Below are positions 35,249 to 43,262 of a stretch of DNA of 64,000 bases, piece by piece. The stretch spans positions 2,279,501-2,343,500 of the forward strand of contig NZ_CP136628.1 in NCBI RefSeq assembly GCF_032918005.1, written 5' to 3'. The notes beneath the pieces were generated by a model. That model was given only the letters and a program-made list of their open reading frames with translations. It did no database searches and was not told the DNA's origin. The position numbers and the translations under genes were made by a program. How positions within the stretch are numbered: the first letter of the stretch is position 1; every line of letters starts with the position of its first letter. The DNA comes from Bradyrhizobium sp. NDS-1. Lineage in GTDB: Bacteria; Pseudomonadota; Alphaproteobacteria; Rhizobiales; Xanthobacteraceae.

Positions 35249-35280
35249 CCCCGCCCGAGTTGATCGGGCGGGGTCCCTTT
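35249..35280 (+). terminator. rho-independent terminator after DUF736 gene
   Basis: CCCCGCCCGA (35249-35258), loop GTTGA, TCGGGCGGGG (35264-35273), then TCCCTTT. A perfect 10-bp stem. Confidence 0.75.
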
Positions 35281-35395
35281 GGAACCTAAAGCCGCAATCA
35301 TCAATGGCGCAGTCGATTTTTTATGATTTTCGCATTTTAGAGCGCGCGGTGCCGCTACCGATCTGCGTGGCCATAAAGTCGCTCTTGCAGCAGTG

Positions 35396-35640
35396 CTATT
35401 TCTTCTTGGAACGTGGGCTTCGCTGGCTTGCGGCCGTTAGGCAAAGTCTTGGATGTCGTCGCTCCTCTGCATGGCTGAACATCGACTTCAGATAAAAGAA
35501 CACCCAGCGTCTCGGCCAGCCGGTCGAGAAGATCAATGTCGGGTTCCCAGATTGCCTCTCAAGGCCACCCATATATGAGCGGTCAAGCCGGCATCGTACG
35601 CAAGTTGCTCTTGCTGCATCGGAGCCTTGCCGAGCCGGGT
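35396..35640 (-). pseudogene. decayed duplicate of the qseC-like regulator
   Basis: The minus strand encodes QQEQLAYDAGL, then in another frame DIDLLDRLAETLGVLLSEV and TLPNGRKPAKPTFKKK. These are near copies of segments of the intact regulator at 38016-38297. DNA identity is high along the whole stretch, broken by at least two frame changes and an altered helix-turn-helix (AHIWVALRGN where the intact gene has RSYMSGLERQ). Confidence 0.8.
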
Positions 35641-35703
35641 GCGGAGCGCGTCTGCCTCACATGTCGACGCCGCGGCGCTATCGCTTGCTGACCTTGCATT
35701 GGA

Positions 35704-35860
35704 CAGCCGACAGGCACCCACGATTGGTATGCTGTAGTACGCAGTCAGGGACTGCAACGCCACCTTTGGCTCAAAGAAGCGCCGCAGCTAGGGAAGGATT
35801 CTGTTCCGTGGAACTGGCGCTCGATGCAGACTTTGAAGTCCGTGCCAATACCTCTCTTGT
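35704..35860 (+). pseudogene. decayed duplicate of the fseA DUF2285 region
   Basis: The plus strand reads DWYAVVRSQGLQRHLWLKEAPQLG and then, after a shift, VELALDADFEVRA. The intact fseA at about 39180-39310 has WHAVLRIQGAQHHLWLKEAPQFG and AAELPLDADFEIRA. The remnant lies just right of the decayed regulator copy, so a qseC-to-fseA segment was duplicated and then lost its middle. Confidence 0.78.
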
Positions 35861-36679
35861 TTCCGCTTCGCCTCTTTGGCTTAAGAGGAGGCTGAGGCAG
35901 CACGTTCTGTATCGGACCGAACACGTGGCGCGCTAACCATAGACGGTCGGGACCCTTCGGAAGCAGGTGGATCGCTATCGCGTGAAACCCATCGAAGAAG
36001 GCACCCGGATGCAGGATTTAAGCGTGAACATGCGGCTCATTGCATTAATCAACATTACAATATTGTTACGGTCAGCCCAGAGCAATCACATGCTCTCGGA
36101 GAGAGCATGTTCGGCGACCGTTACCTCGGCGAAGCTCGCAGCTTCGATCCTCTTTGGGAGCTTTTTCCAGTAGTGCAACAGCGCGCAGATTGGTTCTAAG
36201 CGAGATGGCAGGGGCTTTGTACGAAACGCACCCATCTGAAGCCGAGACGCCACACTCACGTGCGAAACAAGATTGTCCGTTCGCTACGTGCCGTGTTTGT
36301 CGAAGCAAAGGCTCCCAAATTTGCCATGCCTCTGCGCGAGGTGGGCACGAACACTCGGCAGGGAGTGAGCTGGCCAAGTCAGCCTGCCGGCGTGGCGTGA
36401 ACTACGAGAAAAGTTCATGTGAGCGGCGCTGCCGGCGGGCTGAACGAGTAAAGGGTTGGAGTTCTTTGTGAATTGGCAGCGGCCGGGTTGATCGCTACAG
36501 GCGGGGCACAGGCCGATCTTCCAAGGCGAAAGCAGTTGAGTGCGTGAAGCTATCGATCCGACGGGATCGAGAGCCTCGTCTGGTGCTTGTAGTATGATTC
36601 TTCGGAAAATCGGTGAAAACTTTGCGCTAACGCGGTCCTGCAGGTCCGGATCATGCTCTGCTTTCGCGGGAGCGGTGGG
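35861..36679. other. gene-poor stretch before fpr
   Basis: About 820 bases with lower GC than the surroundings and no supported gene; short open frames on both strands have no recognisable domain. It contains a perfect hairpin at 36090-36110, annotated separately. It probably represents decayed sequence or imported flank of the fpr gene. Confidence 0.4.
36090..36110. repeat. perfect 9-bp hairpin
   Basis: CATGCTCTC, three-base loop GGA, GAGAGCATG. There is no U-tract, so an operator or cruciform is more likely than a terminator. Confidence 0.55.
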
Positions 36680-37495
36680 ATGAGTATTTTCGACCAAGAA
36701 AGCGTACTGAGCGTCCATCACTGGACCGACAATCTCTTCAGCTTCACCACGACGCGGAATCCGTCGTTCTGCTTCCGCAGCGGCGAATTCACCAGGATTG
36801 GCTTCAAGATCGACGAGAACCCGCTGCTGCGTGCCCGCAGCCTCGCCAGCGCCCATTACGAGGACCGGCTGGAATTTTTCTCGATTAAAGTGCCGGATGC
36901 TCCCTTAACCTCGCGTCTGCAGCATCTGAAGGAGGGTGACGAGATCATCGTCAGCCGCGAGGCGACGGGGACGCTGGTCATCGATAACCTGGAGGACGGG
37001 CGCAATCTCTATCTGATCAGCACCGGCACCGGGCTTGCGCCGTTCCTGAGCGTGATCAAGGATCCCGAGACCTATCTACGATTCGAGAATGTCGTACTGC
37101 TGCATGGCTGCCGCCGCGTTGCCGAGCTCGCCTATGGCGAGATGATCGCGGAAAAACTGCCGAGCGACGAGCTGGTCGGCGACTTCGTGCGCTACCAGCT
37201 GATCTATTATCCGACCGTGACGCGCGACAGCTTCTGCAACCGCGGCCGGATCACCGACCTGATCGAGTCAGGCAAGCTGTTTACCGAAATCGAGCTGCCG
37301 GAACTGGAGCCGCAGCATGACCGCGTCATGATCTGTGGTAGCCCCGCGCTGGTGCGCGATGCCCGCGAGCTATTGGCAGCGAAGGGCTTTGTCGAAGGCG
37401 ATCGCGGCGCGCCGGCGCAATTCGTGTTTGAAAAGGAGTTCGCTGAACGCAATACTTTGAGCTCTTCTCGGAAAAGGGGTCTACATGAACCATGA
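36680..37495 (+). CDS. fpr: Ferredoxin--NADP(+) reductase
   Basis: A 271-aa bacterial-type flavoprotein. After MSIFDQESVLSVHHWTDNLFSF it shows the FAD region NPLLRARSLASAHYEDRLEFFSIKV, where the usual RxYS reads RARS, so the stacking tyrosine is replaced by arginine. The NADP part has GTGTGLAPFLSVI, HGCRRVAEL and the CGSPALVRDARELLAAKGF ending. The tail EKEFAERNTLSSSRKRGLHEP is longer than the usual FVEK end and suggests loss of the native stop. It moves electrons between NADPH and ferredoxin/flavodoxin. It lies inside the regulatory region as a passenger between the duplicated qseC/fseA segments. Confidence 0.88.
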   Translation: MSIFDQESVLSVHHWTDNLFSFTTTRNPSFCFRSGEFTRIGFKIDENPLLRARSLASAHYEDRLEFFSIKVPDAPLTSRLQHLKEGDEIIVSREATGTLVIDNLEDGRNLYLISTGTGLAPFLSVIKDPETYLRFENVVLLHGCRRVAELAYGEMIAEKLPSDELVGDFVRYQLIYYPTVTRDSFCNRGRITDLIESGKLFTEIELPELEPQHDRVMICGSPALVRDARELLAAKGFVEGDRGAPAQFVFEKEFAERNTLSSSRKRGLHEP

Positions 37496-37686
37496 CGGTA
37501 AGTAAGAATCGCCATGAAGCCGCTGCAATAACAGACGAACGGCGCGAGCTGGAGCGCTGCAAGCAAGAGATCCTCCGTCTCTCACAACTGTTTATATTTC
37601 TCAAACGGCAGCTTGTGCAGCTTTCTGAAATCGTCTTACGCAATGTCGTAAAGAGCGCCGAGGGCGGAAAATCGGAGCGTTCCTGA
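37492..37686 (+). CDS. 64-aa hypothetical protein coupled to fpr
   Basis: Begins MTVSKNRHEAAAITDERREL and contains a helical ELERCKQEILRLSQLFIFLKRQLVQLSEIVLRNVV segment. The ATG overlaps the fpr stop (ATGA). No family; may be translated only because of the overlap. Confidence 0.4.
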   Translation: MTVSKNRHEAAAITDERRELERCKQEILRLSQLFIFLKRQLVQLSEIVLRNVVKSAEGGKSERS

Positions 37687-38015
37687 GTCTCTGAGCGACG
37701 CCGAAGTAGCGCGGTGTTTCCCAGCAGCGTGGCTCCTTGGCTTTGGGCGGCGGGAGCAGCCCCGCCCTTGTGCTCCATGGGGGAGGGGCCCTCAAATTTT
37801 CAGTCGGAAGCGCGGTTATGGCACGACAATCAGGATGAGAGCGCGTCTTACCCTGATCGCCACCGCTCAGCCCGAACTGCTCGGGCGGGGCTCGCTCTTG
37901 GAGAAAAGCCGACTGAGCAAAGCTGCAGCTGGACCGGCTTGGTCGAATTGATTATTTCACTCCTTTAAGACAACACTTGCATGGCGCTTGTCGCGTGGCT
38001 TGAACTCGCCCAATG
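37687..38015. other. non-coding region between fpr block and qseC
   Basis: 329 bases in which I see no supported gene or clear terminator. Confidence 0.4.
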
Positions 38016-38297
38016 CTATTGCTTCTTGGAACGTGGACGCGCTGACTTGCGACCCTTAGGCAACGTCTTGGGTGTCGCCGCTCCCTTGGGTGGCTGAACA
38101 AAGAACTCAGATAAATGAACACCCAGCGTTTCGGCGAGCCGGTCGAGAAGATCAATTGTCGGATTCTCAGATTGCCGCTCAAGGCCGCTCATATATGAGC
38201 GGTCAATCCCGGCATCGTAGGCCAGTTGCTCTTGCGGAATGCCGCGATCCACGCGAATCCGGCGCACATTCCAGGCCACGAGCGCACGAGCTTTCAT
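38016..38297 (-). CDS. qseC: XRE-type regulator, QseC-like
   Basis: A 93-aa protein with a helix-turn-helix of the XRE/Cro type at about 9-66 (WNVRRIRVDRGIPQEQLAYDAGI, YMSGLERQSENPTIDLLDRLAETLGV) and a basic tail (KGRKSARPRSKKQ). In ICEMlSym, QseC is a small regulator of this kind encoded divergently from qseM that binds the shared intergenic region and sets a two-state switch. Here the next gene is a divergent small DUF2285 protein, which fits QseM. The name rests on family and gene order. Only a weak ribosome site precedes the ATG. Confidence 0.8.
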   Translation of the reverse strand: MKARALVAWNVRRIRVDRGIPQEQLAYDAGIDRSYMSGLERQSENPTIDLLDRLAETLGVHLSEFFVQPPKGAATPKTLPKGRKSARPRSKKQ

Positions 38298-38355
38298 GCG
38301 CTCAAACAGCCATTAGGCAGACCATCAAACCACTGGCTATAACCGAACTATTTTG

Positions 38356-38370
38356 GTAAGTTTCGCTTAC
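38356..38370. promoter_or_regulatory. palindrome in the qseC-qseM intergenic region (candidate operator)
   Basis: GTAAG-TTTCG-CTTAC is a perfect inverted repeat between the divergent starts. A related half-site, AGCGAAGT, follows at about 38381. The position is right for a QseC operator controlling both genes. Confidence 0.55.
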
Positions 38371-38404
38371 AATACAGATTAGCGAAGTGCGCGCATAAGC
38401 CTAC

Positions 38405-38683
38405 ATGACGAAGCCACCGTTAGATCCCAATGTCGCGGATGTCGCGCCGCATGAGCCGGTGTTGACGACCTATGACGAGCAGCATCTCGTGACGTATTGG
38501 CGACTTCTTGATGCCGAAGCCGATGGCGCGGATTGGAAAGAAGTGACCCGGATCGTGTTGCACATCGATCCGGATCGCGAAGCGGCGCGCGCCCGCAATG
38601 CGTTTGATAGTCATCTGGCCCGCGCAAAATGGATGGCAGACCACGGCTACCGCGAGTTGCTTCGCGCCGGCGCGCCTAAATAG
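38405..38683 (+). CDS. qseM: DUF2285 antiactivator, QseM-like
   Basis: A 92-aa protein. The C-terminal 60 residues (YDEQHLVTYWRLLDAEADGADWKEVTRIVLHID, RARNAFDSHLARAKWMADHGYRELL) form a DUF2285 domain, a helix-turn-helix-like fold. In ICEMlSym, QseM binds TraR and FseA and blocks transfer in most cells. The small size, single DUF2285 domain and divergent XRE neighbour all match. No Shine-Dalgarno site is visible before the ATG, so expression may be low or leaderless. Confidence 0.8.
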   Translation: MTKPPLDPNVADVAPHEPVLTTYDEQHLVTYWRLLDAEADGADWKEVTRIVLHIDPDREAARARNAFDSHLARAKWMADHGYRELLRAGAPK

Positions 38684-38733
38684 CAAAATCTCTCATAGTG
38701 AGTTCGCACTCGAGAAGAGATTTCTCCGCTGAC

Positions 38734-38758
38734 GCGTGATCGCCTGCAGGCATCACGC
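38734..38758. promoter_or_regulatory. 25-bp palindrome upstream of fseA (candidate TraR or other operator)
   Basis: GCGTGAT and ATCACGC arms flank an 11-base centre containing CCTGCAGG. It ends 83 bases before the fseA start. In ICEMlSym the fseA promoter is activated by TraR, so this is the natural candidate. The arms differ from the palindrome at 63848, which weakens the case. Confidence 0.45.
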
Positions 38759-38841
38759 AATGCATAATTGGCGACTTCCGCAACAATCCCAAGCTTCATA
38801 GACATTGCGCCGCAATCGACTTAAAGCAGGGGATCACAGCA

Positions 38842-39604
38842 ATGTCCGAGTTCGACTGGCGCTCACCGGAGGCGTATCAGCACGCTATCAAGTCTGGCGA
38901 GATGCCGGATTTCGCCTGGGAGTCACTGCGGCGCAGCCCTAACTATCGAGCTTCCTACCGTCAAAATCGATTGCAGATGACTCCCGAATTCCGAAGGAGA
39001 TGGGGCGTCTGCTTTCGCTCATGACCCGCAGGGGTCCTTTCACCAACAGACTGTCTTCTGGGCACCCGAGGCGTTGCCGATGGTGGTGCCGCTCGTTCGG
39101 AGCACGCCCGGCTCAAAAGTGGTCGGCGCGAGGCTACGGCTTGCCGACCTTTCACCGGGCACCATCAGACAGGCATCTGACGGCTGGCATGCCGTATTGC
39201 GCATCCAAGGGGCACAACACCATCTCTGGCTAAAAGAGGCGCCGCAGTTTGGTGTCTCTTATGCGGCCGAACTGCCGCTCGATGCGGACTTCGAGATCCG
39301 CGCCCATGCCTCACACCGGCTCTGGCGCGCAATCAACGGCCGCCGGCCGGGACCTCCCCTTCTTCAGCTTTCGGCGCAGCGGCGCGAACGACTGGTCTTG
39401 GTGCTGCGAGCGCTCGATGGACGCATGGATGGTGCTTCCTATCGCGTCATAGCCGAGGTGCTGTTCGGCCGAAAACGCATCCCTGAGCGCGCCTGGAAAA
39501 CCCACGAATTGCGCAGCCGGACCATCCGCCTGGTGCAGGCTGGCTTGGCTCTGATGCGCGGCGGCTATCGCGCATTGCTACGTCCTTCGTCTCGCAAGGA
39601 GTAG
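38842..39604 (+). CDS. fseA: Excision activator FseA, two frames joined by +1 frameshift
   Basis: Frame one (38842-39024) encodes 60 residues with the DUF6499 pattern FDWRSPEAYQHAIKSGEMPDFAWESLRRSPNY, ending FRRRWGVCFRS and TGA at 39022. Frame two, offset by +1 and open from 38981 to 39604, encodes AHDPQGSFHQQTVFWAPEALP, then a DUF2285 domain (LWLKEAPQFG, ELPLDADFEIRAHASHRLWRAI, to SRKE). A +1 shift near TGC-TTT-CGC-TCA-TGA joins them into 253 aa. ICEMlSym FseA is made by exactly such a programmed shift of DUF6499 and DUF2285 frames and activates rdfS. AGGGG lies 11 bases before the start. That the shift occurs here is inference. Confidence 0.85.
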
Positions 39605-39728
39605 AGCAGGGGTGCCGAAAATCACCGCTCGATCTTCGGCATCCCCCTAGGCACGCTGACTGCGCCATCGTGACCGTCGACGCGCGGGCCGAGCCGGCCG
39701 CGCTCCAGACGACCACGGAGCCTCGCAA

Positions 39729-40007
39729 ATGCCCGATCCGAACGCCGGCCTGCCGCCGCGATACCTGCGCACGCCCGAAGCGGCGCGCTTTCTCGGACTC
39801 TCAGGCCGAACCCTGGAAAAGCACCGCACGTATGGGACAGGCCCGACCTACCGTAAGCTCGGCGGTCGCGTTGTGTATGCGCTCGAGGACCTGAAGGCGT
39901 GGGTTGACCGCGGCGCCAAAACGTCCACCAGCGATCCCGGCACAGGCACGGTCCTGCCTGCGAAACGGCACCCACCCATCCCGTATGCCGGCAAGGAGCG
40001 GCGCTGA
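39729..40007 (+). CDS. rdfS: Recombination directionality factor (excisionase), RdfS-like
   Basis: A 92-aa protein. The MerR/AlpA-type winged helix-turn-helix occupies about residues 11-62 (YLRTPEAARFLGLSGRTLEKHR, GPTYRKLGGRVVYALEDLKAWVDRG), with a proline-rich tail. In ICEMlSym RdfS binds att DNA and turns IntS from integration to excision; it lies under FseA control. Here it sits 124 bases after fseA and five bases before repA. GGAG precedes the ATG by ten bases. Confidence 0.82.
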   Translation: MPDPNAGLPPRYLRTPEAARFLGLSGRTLEKHRTYGTGPTYRKLGGRVVYALEDLKAWVDRGAKTSTSDPGTGTVLPAKRHPPIPYAGKERR

Positions 40008-40010
40008 CCC

Positions 40011-40913
40011 ATGCCGGACAGCAACTCCACTCCAAGCAGGAGACGGCGATCAGAGCGCGACCAACTCGATCTGTTTCGCGCCCTCCCCGGCGATCTGGCG
40101 CCACGGGACGCGCAAGACCTGATGGCGTATCCGTTCTTTTCGCTCGCAAAATCGAAGCGCAATGTTCCCATCGATTTCCGCGCAGGCACCATCACCATTC
40201 GTGTCGAAGCCGTTCCGGAACATGGCATGGCGACGATCTGGGACGCGGACGTTCTGATCTGGGCTGCCTCGCAGATCCTCGAAGCCCGTGATGCCGGCCT
40301 GAAAACGTCCCGGTTGATGGCAGCGACCCCTTACGAGATCCTGACCTTCGTCGGCCGCGGCACCAGCGTGCGCGACTACGACCGCCTGAAGGCTGCGCTC
40401 GACCGGCTGCAATCGACCACTGTTATGACATCGATCCGCCAGCCGAGCGAACGCCGGCGGCATCGGTTCTCCTGGATCAACGAATGGAAAGAGACAGCCG
40501 ATCCGCACGGGCATGCCCGTGGAATCGAGCTGATCCTGCCCGATTGGTTCTACACGGGCGTTCTCGATGAAGCGCTCGTGCTGACGATTGACCGGGCCTA
40601 TTTCGATCTGACCGGTGGATTGGAGCGCTGGCTCTATCGCCTCGTTCGCAAGCACGGCGGCCGTCAGAATGGCGGCTGGAGCTTCGATCTTGTGCACTTG
40701 CATGCGAAGTCCGGGAGCCTGTCGCCGTTCAAACACTTTGCCTACGACCTGCGTCAGATCGTCCTTCGTCAGACATTGCCAGGCTATCGACTCATCATCA
40801 CGCGTCATCCGAATGGCGCAGAGCGATTGAATTTCGCACCAGTCCCAATCGGCCCGTTGAGCAAGCGACTGCGCAATCGTGGCCTCGTCCTTCCTGCTGG
40901 GGATAAGCTGTGA
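40011..40913 (+). CDS. repA: Replication initiator RepA
   Basis: A 300-aa plasmid-type initiator. MAYPFFSLAKSKRNVPIDF near residue 40 and ATIWDADVLIWAASQI (about 75) are diagnostic of the replication initiator protein A family, as is YEILTFVGRGTSVRDYDRLKAAL (about 107). Winged-helix domains follow (FDLTGGLERWLYRLVRKHG). AAGGAG lies at the end of rdfS. It probably drives autonomous replication of the excised circle, binding the iteron-like repeats directly after its stop. Confidence 0.9.
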   Translation: MPDSNSTPSRRRRSERDQLDLFRALPGDLAPRDAQDLMAYPFFSLAKSKRNVPIDFRAGTITIRVEAVPEHGMATIWDADVLIWAASQILEARDAGLKTSRLMAATPYEILTFVGRGTSVRDYDRLKAALDRLQSTTVMTSIRQPSERRRHRFSWINEWKETADPHGHARGIELILPDWFYTGVLDEALVLTIDRAYFDLTGGLERWLYRLVRKHGGRQNGGWSFDLVHLHAKSGSLSPFKHFAYDLRQIVLRQTLPGYRLIITRHPNGAERLNFAPVPIGPLSKRLRNRGLVLPAGDKL

Positions 40914-40918
40914 ATGTG

Positions 40919-40988
40919 CTCGTGCTATCGGGGACCAGAACCCTCGTGCCATCGGGGACGCGATGCTCGTGCTATCGAGGACCGGAAT
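40919..40988 (+). repeat. three iteron-like direct repeats after repA (candidate oriV)
   Basis: CTCGTGCYATCGRGGAC occurs at 40919, 40943 and 40966, with periods of 24 and 23 bases. A stretch of AT-richer sequence (TAACTTTACTAACATACTGACACTAAC, 41031-41057) follows. Iterons beside a RepA gene are typical RepA-binding origins. No start or stop of a gene explains the repetition. Confidence 0.7.
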
Positions 40989-41500
40989 CAGAGCTAAGGT
41001 TCTGCGGCGCCAAGACTTCCTGCTCCCGTAACTTTACTAACATACTGACACTAACTTCTTGTTGTGAATCAGTACGTTGTGAACAAGTCGGCGGCGCGTG
41101 CAGCGAGGATGCCTCATGCGCTTACGCTGTCACGCGCAAGACCTTCCTGCAATGCGAATCCGTTCTCCAAGATCCGCGCGTGTGCGCGATCGCGCGCAAA
41201 ATCACGCAATCACCAGCATCGGCAGCACCGCATCACGCTCGTCGCTTTCCCTTGCGGGAGCTCGCTCGTCGAGGAGAACTCTCTAACGTTCGTGGTTGGC
41301 CCGACGGCCACCACAGGCCGGAATCTGGTGAATGGGCGGTCAGGCTAGCCAGCCCCCGGCTTGACGGCTTCAAAGGTGTGCATCTTGCCGCCGGCAAGAA
41401 AAGTTGCGATCTCACCCACATCCCCGTCCCCTCGGGAGACGCCGCTCCGCCGTGGCGGAAGGAGAAGGCGCGTGTGGAAGCGGCACGGTCGCGGAGGCCC
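40989..41500. other. non-coding stretch after iterons
   Basis: About 510 bases. Left end is AT-richer (41031-41060) and may be the melting part of the origin. The right part leads into IS110 remnant flank. No supported gene. Confidence 0.4.
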
Positions 41501-42478
41501 TTAACCCCCCGCAGCGACCCGGCCGCACTTGCCGCCGGCGCCAAACCGGAACGTGGTGCCATCGATCCAGATCCTATGCAGCAGCACGGCGAGCGCGCGC
41601 GCCACTGCGGTCGCCGCGCGCTTCAGATCCTTCTTCCTGGCCAGCCGCAGGCCCCACAAGCGAAGTTTGAAGTCTTTCGGGATGCGGGTGAGGAGCGCGA
41701 TCGCCGCCTCGTACAGCAACGCTCGCGTCAGCTCATCACCGCATTTGGAGATGCTGCCAATCCAGCCGGTCTGGCCGGATTGATAGCGCCGCGGCGTCAG
41801 CCCGAAACGGGCGCCGACATTGGTCGACTTCTTGAATCGCGCCGGATCATCGACGGCGGCGCGAAAAGACAGCGCCACGCGGTGCAGTTTTGCCAACTGC
41901 TGCCGCTTGGCGCTGCGGGCGTCCAACAGCGGCGCGACGATCGCCTTCAATTCCTTCTTCCCGGCCAAGAGATCGCACACCCGCGCATCAAAACGGCCGA
42001 CCGAGATCTCGCCGACCTTGAGTCCGAATGGTCGCAACAGGCCGCGGATCATGTTCTCCATGTCCAGCACTTTGCCGAGCATCGCTTTGCGCGTGACCAG
42101 CAGTCCCCACAACGTCTGTGCGCTCTCCGAGTTGACACGAACCCCGCGGAACCAGCCAGTGCGCATCATCTGCGCAATGCCTTTGGCGTCGTTGCGGGCG
42201 GTCTTGTTCAGCATCGCGTTCAGCGCCGCCTTGGCGTGCCGGGTCTCGATGCAGATCATCGGGAGCCCCTTTTCGGCAGGCGCCGTGAACAGCCGGGCGC
42301 TGAACGAGGACGCTTCCAGGCCGACGCGCTTGAGAATCTCCCATTTCGCCTACAACAGTGCGATCGCGTCCGGATCGGTGTCCAGCTTCGCCTCTCAGGC
42401 GACATTGCCGTCGCCGTCGACCACACAAATGTTCGTCGCCTCCAGCGACAGGTTCAGCTCTGCATAGAAGTCGATCAT
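41501..42478 (-). pseudogene. IS110-family transposase remnant at the parA position
   Basis: The minus strand from the ATG at 42476-42478 reads MIDFYAELNLSLEATNICVVDGDG, then hits in-frame TGA and TAG codons before continuing RVGLEASSFSARLF and the long frame starting MICIETRHAKAALNAMLNK. The C-terminal part has RFGLTPRRYQSGQTG and ALLYEAAIALLTR. An internal segment (normally up to PGVG) is deleted around LHRVALSFRAAVDDP. The element is inactive. In similar elements repA is followed by parA, which is absent here. Confidence 0.88.
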
Positions 42479-42797
42479 GCGCCTCGGTTGCCGACTGCCG
42501 GAACGCACTATGCGCTCCGTTCGCGAATCGTCGCGAGGCATCATCGTCGCAATGCGACCGGCGATGGGGCACCGGTCAGTACCCCGGCAAACCTGGAATC
42601 CTTCGGACTCCTTCTGACGAATTGGAGCACTCGGCTGCGATCCTTGACAGCAGCAGGAGCGCTACAAGGCTTAGACAAGCCGATCATCGGCGCTTCATCA
42701 CAACCGTTCTGCCGAAACCAAGGCTCTGACGTCGATGCGCTAGCGACAGCGCACCCGTTGGCATGTCAAAAATTCCTCAAAACTATGGAGCGGCCAG
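42479..42797. other. non-coding stretch between IS remnant and DUF2840
   Basis: 319 bases without a supported gene. I looked for a parA tail on the plus strand and did not find one. GGAG lies nine bases before the next start. Confidence 0.4.
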
Positions 42798-43262
42798 GTG
42801 AGCGACCTCACAACTGTTGAACTCTTGTGGCTCGAGAAGCGGATCGAGAACCGAATCCGGTTCGGCAAGCCTGTATCGGAGAAGATCATTGACCAGCACC
42901 GGCGCATTCTCTCGTTTGTGCCCGGCAGCATCTTTGCGTTCGTGCGCTGGACGTCCAATGACTTCGGAACCATCCTGTCTCGCATCGACATTCTCCGCGC
43001 GATCACGCCGGGACAGCGGTATTCGACCGTGCCTTGGGTCAGCCCCGGCGGCGAAAGCCTGCTGCGACTGGCTGGCTGGCGAAAGGTCGAGCGCGTTCTC
43101 CAGTTGATCGACGCCGTGGAGTCACTCGGCATCGATCCAGCCGATGCAGCCCCCGAGTATTGGCATCACGTCCACAACCGTCTTTCCGTCAACGAAACGC
43201 CACGACCTTATACGCGTGCGCGCCACCAGGCGTGGCTCCGCCGGCGCAGGATGGTGTTCTGA
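42798..43262 (+). CDS. DUF2840 family protein
   Basis: A 154-aa protein with the DUF2840 pattern: LTTVELLWLEKRIENRIRFGKPV, SFVPGSIFAFVRWTSNDFGT, PGQRYSTVPWVSPGGESLL and the terminal ARHQAWLRRRRMVF. Present in nearly all rhizobial elements between parA and traF; molecular role unknown. GTG start with GGAG upstream. Its stop shares a base with traF (TGATG). Confidence 0.9.
   Translation: MSDLTTVELLWLEKRIENRIRFGKPVSEKIIDQHRRILSFVPGSIFAFVRWTSNDFGTILSRIDILRAITPGQRYSTVPWVSPGGESLLRLAGWRKVERVLQLIDAVESLGIDPADAAPEYWHHVHNRLSVNETPRPYTRARHQAWLRRRRMVF

Noticed and set aside
36090..36110. terminator
   Set aside because: Perfect hairpin but no U-tract on either strand and no gene ending nearby.
40919..40988. 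CRISPR array
   Set aside because: Only three repeats with 6-7-base spacers and no cas genes; the setting next to repA fits iterons.
40910..42820. 636-codon open frame on the plus strand
   Set aside because: It is antisense to the IS110 remnant and repA flank, with no domain and a biased composition; a shadow of high GC.
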